NCBI GenBank assembly: GCA_028825445.1
Contig: JAPKAD010000002.1
Span: 1-64,000, forward strand
Reading direction: 5' to 3'
Length of the DNA: 64,000 nt
From: Octadecabacter sp.
GTDB taxonomy: Bacteria; Pseudomonadota; Alphaproteobacteria; Rhodobacterales; Rhodobacteraceae
The notes under the pieces were generated by a model. That model searched no databases. It was not told the origin of the DNA and saw only the letters and a list, made by a program, of their open reading frames with translations. Position 1 is the stretch's first letter. The number at the start of each line of letters is the position of its first letter. The position numbers were made by a program, and so were the translations under genes. Of this stretch, positions 44,830 to 53,686 are shown piece by piece.

Positions 44830-45873
44830 ATGGACCAAAAGCCAATGTCAATAACGTCAAGACCAGTCACATTGAAAGATGTCGCCAACCGCGCAGAGGT
44901 TTCAACCTCCGCAGTGTCTCGAACTTTCACGGATGGTGCATCAGTCTCGGAAAAAATGCGCCGCAAAGTTGAAAAAGCTGCGTCAGATTTAGGATATTCG
45001 CCAAACGCTTTGGCCTCATCCCTAACCACAGGACGCACCAAATTAATTGGGCTGGTGTCCAACAACTTTCACAACCCCATTTTCTTACAAGTTTTTGACC
45101 TATTCACGCGCAAGCTTCAGGATAAAGGCTTACGCCCCCTGTTGATGAACCTAAGCGATGAACAAGACGCCCTTACAGCCGTGCGCCGTCTACAAAAGTA
45201 TTCTGTCGATGGCGTCATCGTCGCATCCTCAACCCTACCGCCAGAATTCTCTAAAGCTTTCCGCGATGCAGGCGTGCCTGTTGTCAACAGCTTTGGACGC
45301 TTTTCAACCACGCCTGAAGTGCACATTGTTGGCGTCGACAACTCCGAATGTGGCCGAATGGCAGGACGCGAATTAGTATCACGCGGTTATTCATCCGTTG
45401 GGTTTATGGGTGGACCAGAAACTGCCACATCAACCCAAGATCGTTTTCGCGGCTTCTCGCAAGAACTCGCCAAACACCTAGAAGTTACACACTGCCACTC
45501 GTTTGCAACCGACTATTCTTTTGATGCGGGTCGCATTGAGATGCAGCGCCTCATAGCGAAAGGGCCCCTCGCAGACGCATATTTCTGCGGCGATGACGTC
45601 CTGTCCATTGGCGCACTCTCCGCACTGGCCGAAGCTGGCCTGAACGTACCGCGCGACATCGGGATTATCGGTTTCAATGACATGGAAATGGCCCGCTGGG
45701 AAAACATCAACCTGACTACAATCGGTCAGCCAATCGAACAAATTATCCATTCATCTGTCGAATTGATCGTTTCAATACTAGATGATCCCAACCGTTACCC
45801 CGAGGTCCGCCTGTTCCCCTGCAAAATGGTCGAACGGGGCACCTTACGCGCCGTTCCTACAACCGAAACATAG
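44830..45873 (+). CDS. LacI-family transcriptional regulator, probable inositol regulator
   Basis: A 347-residue LacI-type repressor. The helix-turn-helix is VTLKDVANRAEVSTSAVSRT (about 13-32), and the hinge region runs through DLGYSPNALASSLTTGRTKL. The ligand-binding core starts near IGLVSNNFHNPIFLQVFDLF and contains YFCGDDVLSIGALSALAEAG. It diverges from the importer, with a 28-base palindrome in between; a shorter copy of the same palindrome lies between the two inositol catabolic operons, so it probably represses both. Its end overlaps the convergent oxidoreductase gene by 17 bases. The start at 44830 has only a weak ribosome-binding site; ATG at 44845 is possible. Confidence 0.85.
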   Translation: MDQKPMSITSRPVTLKDVANRAEVSTSAVSRTFTDGASVSEKMRRKVEKAASDLGYSPNALASSLTTGRTKLIGLVSNNFHNPIFLQVFDLFTRKLQDKGLRPLLMNLSDEQDALTAVRRLQKYSVDGVIVASSTLPPEFSKAFRDAGVPVVNSFGRFSTTPEVHIVGVDNSECGRMAGRELVSRGYSSVGFMGGPETATSTQDRFRGFSQELAKHLEVTHCHSFATDYSFDAGRIEMQRLIAKGPLADAYFCGDDVLSIGALSALAEAGLNVPRDIGIIGFNDMEMARWENINLTTIGQPIEQIIHSSVELIVSILDDPNRYPEVRLFPCKMVERGTLRAVPTTET

Positions 45874-46993
45874 GAGGCCTCGCATCGACCCATGCGCCAT
45901 CCATTGATGCAGACGCCACAGCCTGATGCACCGCCGCCATTGAACGTAATCCGTCTTCAGCCATGGGCAATCCATCGCACACTTCACCACGGATAGAAGC
46001 AGCCAAATCAACATAGATATTGGCCACGGCCAGCGGAAATCCTTCGGGGTGCGCAATCGCTACACGCGACAGTCGTGAAGCCTCATCGGACAACCCATCC
46101 TCGCCCTTTTCCATTATCTGCGTGCGCCCTCCAACGGAGGTATAGTAAACCTGATTTGGCTGCTCGGACGCCCAGCGCATGCCGCCCGTTTCGCCAAACA
46201 CCTGAATGTCAAAACCATGCTGTCGGCCAATCGCCACCGAGCTTGTCCAAAGGCGCCCAACCGTACCGCCTTCAAGCCGGAAGTTCACCATCGCGTCATC
46301 TTCCAAAATACGACTGCCGATAGTGGATGCAAAATCTGCTGACAGCGTACGTACGTGGTCGCCTGCTATAAATGATGCCATATGGAGCGCATGGATGCCA
46401 CAATCTGCAAATTGACCCGACACCCCAGCCATGGCCGGATCATAACGCCACCTTACCCGCGGATTGTCTGCATCCGTGGCATCGCCATGGTGCCCATGGC
46501 TAAAGTTCGTCACGATCAATCGTATCTTGCCAACCTGACCCGAGCGCACCATCTCTCGCATTTCGCGCACCATCGGATAGGCAGAGTAACAATAGTTTAC
46601 AGCGCAAATTTTGCCAACTTTCGCAGCGACCTTGACGATCTCTTCGCCCTCCTCCACGGACATCGTCATTGGCTTTTCGCACAATACGTTGAACCCAGCC
46701 TCAAGAAACGTTTTGGTGATCTCAAAATGAGTTGAATTTGGCGTCGCGACGGTCACCAGATCAACGCGATCCTCTCGCACAGACTCCCCAGCCAACATTT
46801 CACGCCAATCACCATAGGCGCGGTCCGCAGCTATGCCCAAATATTGAGCATATGCACGACCTTTGTCGACGTCATGATCGAGCGCCCCTGCAGCCAGAAC
46901 AAAATTGCCATCTGCCTGTGCACCCAATCGGTGCGCGGGTCCAATCTGGCTGCCTTCGCCGCCGCCAATCATACCCCAATTTAAACGCTTCAT
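45857..46993 (-). CDS. Gfo/Idh/MocA-family oxidoreductase
   Basis: A 378-residue dehydrogenase with the Rossmann loop MIGGGEGSQIGPAHRLG, the EKP motif in NVLCEKPMTMSVEEGEEIVK and the C-terminal sheet domain including GVSGQFADCGIHALHMASFI. Members oxidise sugars and inositols with NAD(P). Its place directly downstream of iolE suggests an inositol isomer or derivative as substrate, possibly scyllo-inositol. Start 46993 has GAGGAG upstream; the frame extends further but without similarity. Confidence 0.87.
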   Translation of the reverse strand: MKRLNWGMIGGGEGSQIGPAHRLGAQADGNFVLAAGALDHDVDKGRAYAQYLGIAADRAYGDWREMLAGESVREDRVDLVTVATPNSTHFEITKTFLEAGFNVLCEKPMTMSVEEGEEIVKVAAKVGKICAVNYCYSAYPMVREMREMVRSGQVGKIRLIVTNFSHGHHGDATDADNPRVRWRYDPAMAGVSGQFADCGIHALHMASFIAGDHVRTLSADFASTIGSRILEDDAMVNFRLEGGTVGRLWTSSVAIGRQHGFDIQVFGETGGMRWASEQPNQVYYTSVGGRTQIMEKGEDGLSDEASRLSRVAIAHPEGFPLAVANIYVDLAASIRGEVCDGLPMAEDGLRSMAAVHQAVASASMDGAWVDARPPMFRL

Positions 46994-47003
46994 AGTTTTC
47001 TCC

Positions 47004-47891
47004 TCAGAATTCGATAGATTGCAGATACTCACGGTTGGCTTGCGCGTCTTCCATTGGCGTGCCGGGCAGCGACGGATCACAATCCTGTTCGACCGTGCAC
47101 CACCCCTCAAATCCACCATCAATTAACAGTCGGCGCACAGCTGGAAAGTCCACATCACCCTGACCTAGATTACAAAAGATGCCTTGACCGCAGGCAGTGT
47201 AGAAATCTGTGCGCTTAGCGACGACATCGGCTTTTACCGCAGGATCAATGTCCTTAAAGTGCATGTAGCTGATCCGATTCATATGGCGTTTCATAAAAGC
47301 GACTGGATCAAAGCCCGCGTAGGAATGATGGCCTGTGTCAAAACAGATTTTCAAGATAGAGTCATCGACCTCATCCAGTAGGCGTTCAAGTTCTGGTTCA
47401 AAATCCATAAAACCGGCAGCATGGGCGTGAATGCCCACCGTTAGCCCGTGATCGACACCTATCTTAGCACTTTCTTTAATGCGGTTGCGGTAGGCGGTCC
47501 ATTCTGCTTTATCCATTTGTTCAGCTTCGCCCACGCGGCCAGCCGTCGGGGCACGGCGCGAAGAGATTGAATCAATCAAAACAAGCTGTTTTGCACCATG
47601 TGCCGCTAATGCCTTGCATGTCCGAACAGTGCCATCTAGCACATCATTCCATGCATCTGGGTCATGATAGGGGCGAAAAACCACGCCACCAATTAGTTCA
47701 AGATCATGCTCAGCCAGACCCTCACCCAACTCGACAGGATCTTCAGGCATAAAGCCAACAGGCCCAAGTTCAATACCTTTGTATCCAGCTTCAGAACATT
47801 GCTTCAGCACAGATTTCCACGTGGGGTACGCGGGATCAGATGCGAATTCGATACCCCAAGAACACGGCGCATTACCGATACGGATTGTCAT
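47004..47891 (-). CDS. iolE: Inosose dehydratase-like sugar isomerase/epimerase
   Basis: A 295-residue AP-endonuclease-2-like TIM barrel. NAPCSWGIEFASD at the N-terminus is typical of 2-keto-myo-inositol (inosose) dehydratase, and metal-binding blocks GIHAHAAGFMDFEPELERLL, CFDTGHHSYAG, MHFKDIDP and CTVEQDCDPS follow. It would convert 2-keto-myo-inositol to the diketone that IolD hydrolyses. It lies between two Gfo/Idh/MocA genes and is 10 bases from the downstream one. Confidence 0.87.
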   Translation of the reverse strand: MTIRIGNAPCSWGIEFASDPAYPTWKSVLKQCSEAGYKGIELGPVGFMPEDPVELGEGLAEHDLELIGGVVFRPYHDPDAWNDVLDGTVRTCKALAAHGAKQLVLIDSISSRRAPTAGRVGEAEQMDKAEWTAYRNRIKESAKIGVDHGLTVGIHAHAAGFMDFEPELERLLDEVDDSILKICFDTGHHSYAGFDPVAFMKRHMNRISYMHFKDIDPAVKADVVAKRTDFYTACGQGIFCNLGQGDVDFPAVRRLLIDGGFEGWCTVEQDCDPSLPGTPMEDAQANREYLQSIEF

Positions 47892-47894
47892 ATT

Positions 47895-49010
47895 TTAGCC
47901 TTTCGTAACATCTAGCCATCTACGGGTCTGCGCAGAATGGAGTGCTGTATGAACAATGCGGGCTACATCGAGCCCGTCACGAAACGTCGGCCAAACAGGT
48001 TGGCCCGTATGAATAGCGTGCAGAAAGTCGCGCGCTTCGATAATAATCTGGTCTTGATAGCCCGTACCATGCCCAGGGCCTTGGCAAAACGATTCATAGT
48101 CAGGATGCGCAGGTCCGGTCAGAATCTTTCGAAAGCCGCGCTCTGCCTCAGCATCATCCATCTTATAAAGCCAGATCACGTTCTGGTCTTCTTGATCAAA
48201 CTTAATCGCACCTTTTGTGCCAGTGATTTCATAAGCGTAGCCCATTTTTCGACCGGTCGCAATACGGCTAAAAAACATGTGACCCATGGTACCACCGGCA
48301 AATCGGCACATGATTTGGGCATGATCATCGTTGCTAACCTCCCCACCAGGGCGGTTCTTGTGAATAGTCTCAACCTCAGCAATAAGACTGTCAATCGGGC
48401 CGATCAGCGCCAATGCCGCGTTGATCATATGCGGCGCAAGATCGCCCATAGTGCCGTTCGCTATTCCAGTCGTGCGCCACGTTGCCTGCGCATCGGGGTC
48501 AGCCAAAAAATCTTCGACATGTTCTCCGCGGAACCAAGTTATATTGCCAATAACGCCATCTGCGATCAGCTTCCGGGCATACTGTGACGCTGGCGTACGA
48601 ATGTAATTATAAGCGACCATATTGGCCACGCCACTTCTTTCGGCGGCAGCGACCATCACCGTGGCGTCAGCAAGATCTGCGCCCATTGGTTTTTCACATA
48701 GGACTGGCTTGCCCAAAGCAAATGCAGCCTCAGCAATTTCGCGGTGGGTCGATTGTGGCGTCGCAATCACAATCGCCTCAACACGCGGATCTTCGACCAA
48801 CACGCGCCAGTCGTGCGTCGCCCGCGCGAAACCGAATGCAGAGCGGTAGCGTTCTGCGGATGCAGGCGTAGAGGCGCAGATTATTTCCAATCGTGGCCGC
48901 AGCACCGTGTTAAAAACTGCGCCAACGGATGCCATCGCGACTGAATGGGCCTTGCCCATATAGCCACCACCCAAAATTCCAATGCCGATTTCTGTCCTTG
49001 GCTCAGTCAC
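47895..49010 (-). CDS. Gfo/Idh/MocA-family oxidoreductase (second)
   Basis: A 371-residue dehydrogenase with GILGGGYMGKAHSVAMASVG as the nucleotide loop, PVLCEKPMGADLADA as the EKP motif and GDLAPHMINAALALIGPIDS in the sheet domain. The start is ambiguous: GTG at 49010 has AAAAGGA six bases upstream, while ATG at 49016 touches it. It is the first gene of the minus-strand part of the inositol regulon, with the operator at 49035-49052 just upstream. The substrate is probably an inositol or inosose isomer. Confidence 0.86.
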   Translation of the reverse strand: MTEPRTEIGIGILGGGYMGKAHSVAMASVGAVFNTVLRPRLEIICASTPASAERYRSAFGFARATHDWRVLVEDPRVEAIVIATPQSTHREIAEAAFALGKPVLCEKPMGADLADATVMVAAAERSGVANMVAYNYIRTPASQYARKLIADGVIGNITWFRGEHVEDFLADPDAQATWRTTGIANGTMGDLAPHMINAALALIGPIDSLIAEVETIHKNRPGGEVSNDDHAQIMCRFAGGTMGHMFFSRIATGRKMGYAYEITGTKGAIKFDQEDQNVIWLYKMDDAEAERGFRKILTGPAHPDYESFCQGPGHGTGYQDQIIIEARDFLHAIHTGQPVWPTFRDGLDVARIVHTALHSAQTRRWLDVTKG

Positions 49011-49034
49011 GACCATTCCTTTTCTGAAAACCAG

Positions 49035-49052
49035 TTTGCAACCGGTTGCAAA
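49035..49052. promoter_or_regulatory. LacI-type operator between the divergent inositol operons
   Basis: The 18-base perfect palindrome TTTGCAACCGGTTGCAAA shares its 18 central bases with the operator at 44739-44766. It lies between the divergent starts at 49010 and 49125, well placed to block both promoters. Confidence 0.85.
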
Positions 49053-49124
49053 ACGGTTATCGTCTGAGTCTGTAACCTTCAAGTCGTAATCGATGCCATG
49101 AACTATTCTAAGGAACACACCAGC

Positions 49125-50990
49125 ATGACCAACGCGACCATCCGCCTGACCACAGCGCAAGCGATAATTCGCTATCTCGATAATCAATTCATTGAAATTG
49201 ATGGTGAAGAATTGCGCGTTTGCGGCGGTGGGTTTGGCATTTTCGGCCATGGCAATGTCACCTGTCTGGGTGAGGCCCTGTATGGCGTGCAAGACACTCT
49301 ACCGCTCTATCGTGGGCAAAACGAACAAGGCATGGGGTTCGCAGCTGCAGCCTATTCCAAACAGTGGCTACGTCAGCGTTTCATGTTTTGCACGGCTTCT
49401 GCTGGTCCTGGCACGGCGAATCTGTTGACCAGTGCCGCGCTAGCCCATGCCAACCGATTGCCAATGTTGATGTTGTGCGGTGATACGTTTCTGACCCGCC
49501 TGCCGGATCCAGTACTGCAGCAACTTGAACACTTCGGGAATCCGACATTAGGCGTTAACGATGCCTTTAAATCGGTAAGTCGATATTGGGATCGTATCAC
49601 CCATCCAGCACAGATTATTCAATCCCTGCCGAACGCATTGGCGACGATGCTGGATCCCACTGATTGCGGGCCAGCGTTCATCGGTCTACCGCAAGACGTA
49701 CAGGGCTGGGCCTACGATTATCCCTCACCATTTTTTGCCAAACGCGTTCATAAAATTCGTCGCCAACGCCCCTGTACGGACGAGATCACAGCGGCACGAG
49801 CAATCATCATGTCTGCTAAACGTCCAGTGATTATCGCTGGTGGCGGCGTGCAGTATTCACGGGCAGTTAAGGAACTTACTAATTTAGCTGAACATTTTAA
49901 AATTCCCGTGATCGAAACCATCGCAGGTCGTGCAAATATGTTGGCCGATCATCCGCTAAACATCGGACCGGTTGGCGTCACCGGATCGAACAGCGGCAAT
50001 ACAGTGGCAGCAAAGGCCGACGTGATTATTGCCGTAGGAACCCGCTTACAGGACTTCACGACAGGATCATGGACTGCATTTGCCAAAGACGCCAAGATTG
50101 TCGGCGTAAACGTCGGGCGCCATGACGCAATGAAACACATGTCCGCACCCATTGTAGGCGACGCCAAGGTCACTTTAACAGAGCTGCAACAGGCATTGAA
50201 TAACTTTGCAGTCGACACATCATGGACCGAATTTGCACAATTTGAACGCATCAAATGGGACAATTACGTAGCTAAAAACGTTGCATCAGGAAACCGTGTG
50301 AATTCCTATGCCCAAGCAATCGGCGTAGTGAACGACCTGTGTGATCCTCGTGACCGTGTGGTCGCCGCGGCGGGTGGTTTGCCTGCCGAAGTCACCGCCA
50401 ACTGGCGCACCAAAGATATTGGCACTGTAGACGTTGAATTCGGCTTCTCCTGTATGGGCTACGAAATTGGTGGCGGCTGGGGCGCGCGCATCGCGCAAAG
50501 CCAGCGCGAACCAGATAAAGACACAATAGTGTTTTGCGGTGACGGATCGTACATGCTGATGAACAGCGACATTTATTCGTCCATCCTAACCCGTAAAAAA
50601 CTGATTATACTTGTGCTGGACAACGGTGGTTTCGCCGTCATTAATAAGCTGCAAAACAACACCGGTAACAAAAGCTTCAACAACCTGATCGCAGACACAC
50701 CGACTGCTATCGATCAATTCACAGTAAATTTCGAAACACATGCCGCATCGATGGGCGCAAACGCTGAAACAGTTGCCAACCCCGCAGAATTGGCTGAGGC
50801 ATTCAAACGCGCCAAGGCCGCCAACAAGACCAGCGTCATCGTCATGAAAGTCGACCCTTACGATGGTTGGACAAATGAAGGCCACACTTGGTGGGAGGTA
50901 GGCACGCCAGAAGTGTCCAACAGCACATCAGTTTTGGAAAAACATACCGAGGTCGAAGCGCTTCGCATCAAACAACGCCACGGAATATAA
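49125..50990 (+). CDS. iolD: 3D-(3,5/4)-trihydroxycyclohexane-1,2-dione acylhydrolase
   Basis: A 621-residue thiamine-diphosphate enzyme. The N-terminal Pyr domain has the catalytic-Glu segment YRGQNEQGMGFAAAAYSKQ, the middle domain RPVIIAGGGVQYSRAVKELT, and the PP domain GDGSYMLMNSDIYSSILT with LDNGGFAVINKLQNNTG. The length and GCGGGF-type N-terminus fit IolD, which opens the ring of the inositol-derived diketone to 5-deoxyglucuronate. AAGGA precedes ATG at 49125. It is the first gene of the plus-strand inositol operon, directly downstream of the LacI-type operator. Confidence 0.93.
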   Translation: MTNATIRLTTAQAIIRYLDNQFIEIDGEELRVCGGGFGIFGHGNVTCLGEALYGVQDTLPLYRGQNEQGMGFAAAAYSKQWLRQRFMFCTASAGPGTANLLTSAALAHANRLPMLMLCGDTFLTRLPDPVLQQLEHFGNPTLGVNDAFKSVSRYWDRITHPAQIIQSLPNALATMLDPTDCGPAFIGLPQDVQGWAYDYPSPFFAKRVHKIRRQRPCTDEITAARAIIMSAKRPVIIAGGGVQYSRAVKELTNLAEHFKIPVIETIAGRANMLADHPLNIGPVGVTGSNSGNTVAAKADVIIAVGTRLQDFTTGSWTAFAKDAKIVGVNVGRHDAMKHMSAPIVGDAKVTLTELQQALNNFAVDTSWTEFAQFERIKWDNYVAKNVASGNRVNSYAQAIGVVNDLCDPRDRVVAAAGGLPAEVTANWRTKDIGTVDVEFGFSCMGYEIGGGWGARIAQSQREPDKDTIVFCGDGSYMLMNSDIYSSILTRKKLIILVLDNGGFAVINKLQNNTGNKSFNNLIADTPTAIDQFTVNFETHAASMGANAETVANPAELAEAFKRAKAANKTSVIVMKVDPYDGWTNEGHTWWEVGTPEVSNSTSVLEKHTEVEALRIKQRHGI

Positions 50991-51002
50991 AAGGGGCATC
51001 TG

Positions 51003-51848
51003 ATGAAAAGCTACACCGCCAAAACCGCGACACTGGATGCTATCGTTGACGAGTTTTTCAACGGCGGCGGTACTGTAAAAGTCAGGGGGTTGTTTACGCT
51101 CAAACAGATCAGCAAAGCACGTACGATTATTACGGAGCGCTTTGATCAGCTGTCAGAAAAGGTCATGCATTTTCACGAGGAAGCCAAACAGAGTGTTAAG
51201 ATCCATCTGCAATGCCGCATAAGAAAACTAATGGACAGAGTGTATGTATTTTTTAAAATAAAAACGCATCCGGTCTTGATGAGTATTCTATACAAATTTC
51301 TTGGTACAGAATACATCATAGGATCCGTCGCCACAAACCGCATTTTGTCCAGTATACTTGGGCAGGATCGGCACTTAGACTACCCATACTTGTGCGATTT
51401 TAAGCCAAAATCGCACACTATCAGGTTCAACAGGTCGCTTCCAATCAACGACCAAGGACCCACTATTCTTAACCCTTTTATGGTTGAAAGCCATATGAAC
51501 AACTACATGCAAGGCAGTCAGACAGAATTGCGACACCCAACCGCAGAGGGCAATTTTTTCAAAAAATTTTCACAAATACAGATAATACTCAAAACAGTCG
51601 ATTTAATGTTATTTCATGGTGCTTCGTGGAATTGTGCATTGCCCAACAAATCTGACCATGATCACGACGCTGTTCGGATCCAATATTTGCCTAAATGGAT
51701 AAAGCGGATGAAGAAAATACCCACCACATTGCCACAATCGTTCATCGACCGAATAAGTCCAGATATCTACCAGTTTCTGGGCTTAAATTGCCCTTACCCC
51801 AAAGTTTCAGACACCGCCAAATTCGATAATACGATAGGTCGCACATGA
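51003..51848 (+). CDS. Phytanoyl-CoA dioxygenase (PhyH)-like protein inside the inositol operon
   Basis: A 281-residue protein with a PhyH-type double-stranded beta-helix. The proximal Fe motif H124-x-D126 is seen in GQDRHLDYPYLCD, and the distal region reads LMLFHGASWNCALPNKSD with Arg in AVRIQY. In typical relatives the distal ligand is the His of WHxxxPN; here it appears to be Asn210 (WNCALPN), so either H205 replaces it or the iron site is lost. It lies 12 bases after iolD and overlaps iolC by four bases (ATGA), so it is co-translated with the pathway. The role is unknown; it is not a standard inositol gene, and its base use looks more AT-rich than its neighbours. Confidence 0.7.
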   Translation: MKSYTAKTATLDAIVDEFFNGGGTVKVRGLFTLKQISKARTIITERFDQLSEKVMHFHEEAKQSVKIHLQCRIRKLMDRVYVFFKIKTHPVLMSILYKFLGTEYIIGSVATNRILSSILGQDRHLDYPYLCDFKPKSHTIRFNRSLPINDQGPTILNPFMVESHMNNYMQGSQTELRHPTAEGNFFKKFSQIQIILKTVDLMLFHGASWNCALPNKSDHDHDAVRIQYLPKWIKRMKKIPTTLPQSFIDRISPDIYQFLGLNCPYPKVSDTAKFDNTIGRT

Positions 51849-52816
51849 ACGCCATAGACGGTATAAAAGCAGGGCGTTTTATCGTCGTTGGACGAGTTGG
51901 AATGGACCTATCACCAACCTGTCGTGGACGCGTAGAAGACGCTGTTGAAATGGCCGTAGCAATGGGGGGATCATCCGCAAATATAGCCGTTGGCTTGGTT
52001 AAACTTGGGCTGTCAGCTGACCTTCTCACTTGCGTATCCGACGATGCAGTGGGGCGTTACTGCTTAAACCAATTGGAAAATTACGGCGTTGGCCGTAGCC
52101 ATGTGCGCACCATCCAAGGCGAAGAACGAACATCTCTCGCCGTGTATGAAACCCGCGTCCAAGACCACCAATCGGTGATCTACCGTAACAACGCCGCTGA
52201 TTTTCAGATGACGGTGGCTGACGTTGAAGCCGTAGATTATAGTCAATTTTCTGCACTCATTACAGCTGGTACAGTGTTCGCCGCAGAACCTTCCCGAACA
52301 GCTGCCTTTCGCGCGTTTAAATTGGCCAAGGCCGCTGGTATCCCAATAATTTTTGACGTTGATTATCGCCCCTATTCGTGGCCCTCACCTGCGGTTGCCG
52401 CTGACGTGTTGTCACGTGCAGGCGCATTATCGGACGTAATCGTCGCCAATGACGAAGAATTCGGCTTTATGGCAGGCCACATCGACAAAGGATTGGACAA
52501 AGCCCGCGAGTTGGCTGCGAGCAGCGCACAAATTGTCGTTTACAAGATGGGTCAGCACGGGGCAGTCACCTTTGCCGATAGCAAAGAAATTCATACCGGA
52601 ATTTATGCAGTTGACGCAGTCAAACCGACCGGTGCAGGCGACAGTTTTATGGCGGGATTTTTGGCAGCGCTGGCACAAGGTCGCAACATGCGTGACGCTA
52701 TTTTGCGCGGCTCAGCCTGTGCATCAATCGTTGTCGCACAAACTGGCTGCGCACCCGCGATGCCCAATACCGACCAACTTGAAATGTTCCTCCTCGACCA
52801 TCCTGGACAAACCTAA
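51845..52816 (+). CDS. iolC: 5-dehydro-2-deoxygluconokinase
   Basis: A 323-residue PfkB-family kinase with VGRVGMDLSP and GGSSANIAVGLVKLG near the start and the catalytic PTGAGDSFMAGFLAAL near the end. In many alphaproteobacteria IolC is fused to a C-terminal aldolase-like (DUF2090) domain; here that domain is absent, and the aldolase step can be done by the separate class II aldolase gene two positions downstream. Confidence 0.92.
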   Translation: MNAIDGIKAGRFIVVGRVGMDLSPTCRGRVEDAVEMAVAMGGSSANIAVGLVKLGLSADLLTCVSDDAVGRYCLNQLENYGVGRSHVRTIQGEERTSLAVYETRVQDHQSVIYRNNAADFQMTVADVEAVDYSQFSALITAGTVFAAEPSRTAAFRAFKLAKAAGIPIIFDVDYRPYSWPSPAVAADVLSRAGALSDVIVANDEEFGFMAGHIDKGLDKARELAASSAQIVVYKMGQHGAVTFADSKEIHTGIYAVDAVKPTGAGDSFMAGFLAALAQGRNMRDAILRGSACASIVVAQTGCAPAMPNTDQLEMFLLDHPGQT

Positions 52817-52831
52817 TTAAGGACCACTCCT

Positions 52832-53686
52832 ATGCACATCGCCCCCCATGATAACCAAAATAAGCCAATCGTTGATGCGGATGATCCGACAGTGCCCCTG
52901 AACTATTTCAACATTGTTAAGCTGAAGCCGGGTGAAGCGTTTGAATACCAAGTACCAAGGTATGAAACCTGCGTCGTCCCCGCCACTGGCACCGTGCATG
53001 TGGACGTCGAAGGTGTACACTTCGAATCAATTGGTAATCGCGGCACTGATGTTTGGGACGGTGAGCCAGAAGGCGTATATGCTCCCGTCGGTGCAAATGT
53101 CACAATTGTGGCCGTGAACGACACAGAAATCTTCATTGCAGGTGCGCGCTATGACAAGGTTCTTGATCCGTTCGATGTGCGTGTTGGCGGGATTGATAAA
53201 GTGCAATACGGGTCTGATGACACCAAAACTCACCGTAAAATCAAACACATCCTTGGCCAGCAGCAACATGACAAGGTTGGCCGTTTGCTGGTGTCTGAAC
53301 TATTCACCGTCGGTCAAGGCGGCTGGTCGGGTTTCCCAGCACACAAGCATGACACTGACCGCAAAGACAACGCGGGCAACATTATTGAGACCCGCCACGA
53401 CGAGACGTATAATTTTCGTTTTCACCCTGACCACGGATCCGGCGTGCAGATTTTACAACGGGAAGAGGGCAAAACGGGTGATGCCTATCAACTGATGGAT
53501 CGCTCCACAATTTGCATCGACAATGGCTACCACCCCTGCGCCGTAATGCCCGGATACGAAATGTATTATTTCACCATTCTTGGCGGGTTGTCGCAACGTT
53601 CTCTGGTACAATTTTTCCAACCAACCCACGCCTATCAGGTCGAAACTATTCCCGGCATCAAAGACATGGTAGCGAAATTTAAATGA
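52832..53686 (+). CDS. iolB: 5-deoxy-glucuronate isomerase
   Basis: A 284-residue bicupin of the KduI/IolB family, slightly longer than usual. Metal-site residues are seen in SGFPAHKHDTDRKDNAG, ETYNFRFHPDHGSG and ICIDNGYHPCAVMPGYEMYY. It isomerises 5-deoxy-D-glucuronate to 2-deoxy-5-keto-D-gluconate. It is 15 bases from iolC and overlaps the aldolase gene by four bases. Confidence 0.92.
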   Translation: MHIAPHDNQNKPIVDADDPTVPLNYFNIVKLKPGEAFEYQVPRYETCVVPATGTVHVDVEGVHFESIGNRGTDVWDGEPEGVYAPVGANVTIVAVNDTEIFIAGARYDKVLDPFDVRVGGIDKVQYGSDDTKTHRKIKHILGQQQHDKVGRLLVSELFTVGQGGWSGFPAHKHDTDRKDNAGNIIETRHDETYNFRFHPDHGSGVQILQREEGKTGDAYQLMDRSTICIDNGYHPCAVMPGYEMYYFTILGGLSQRSLVQFFQPTHAYQVETIPGIKDMVAKFK

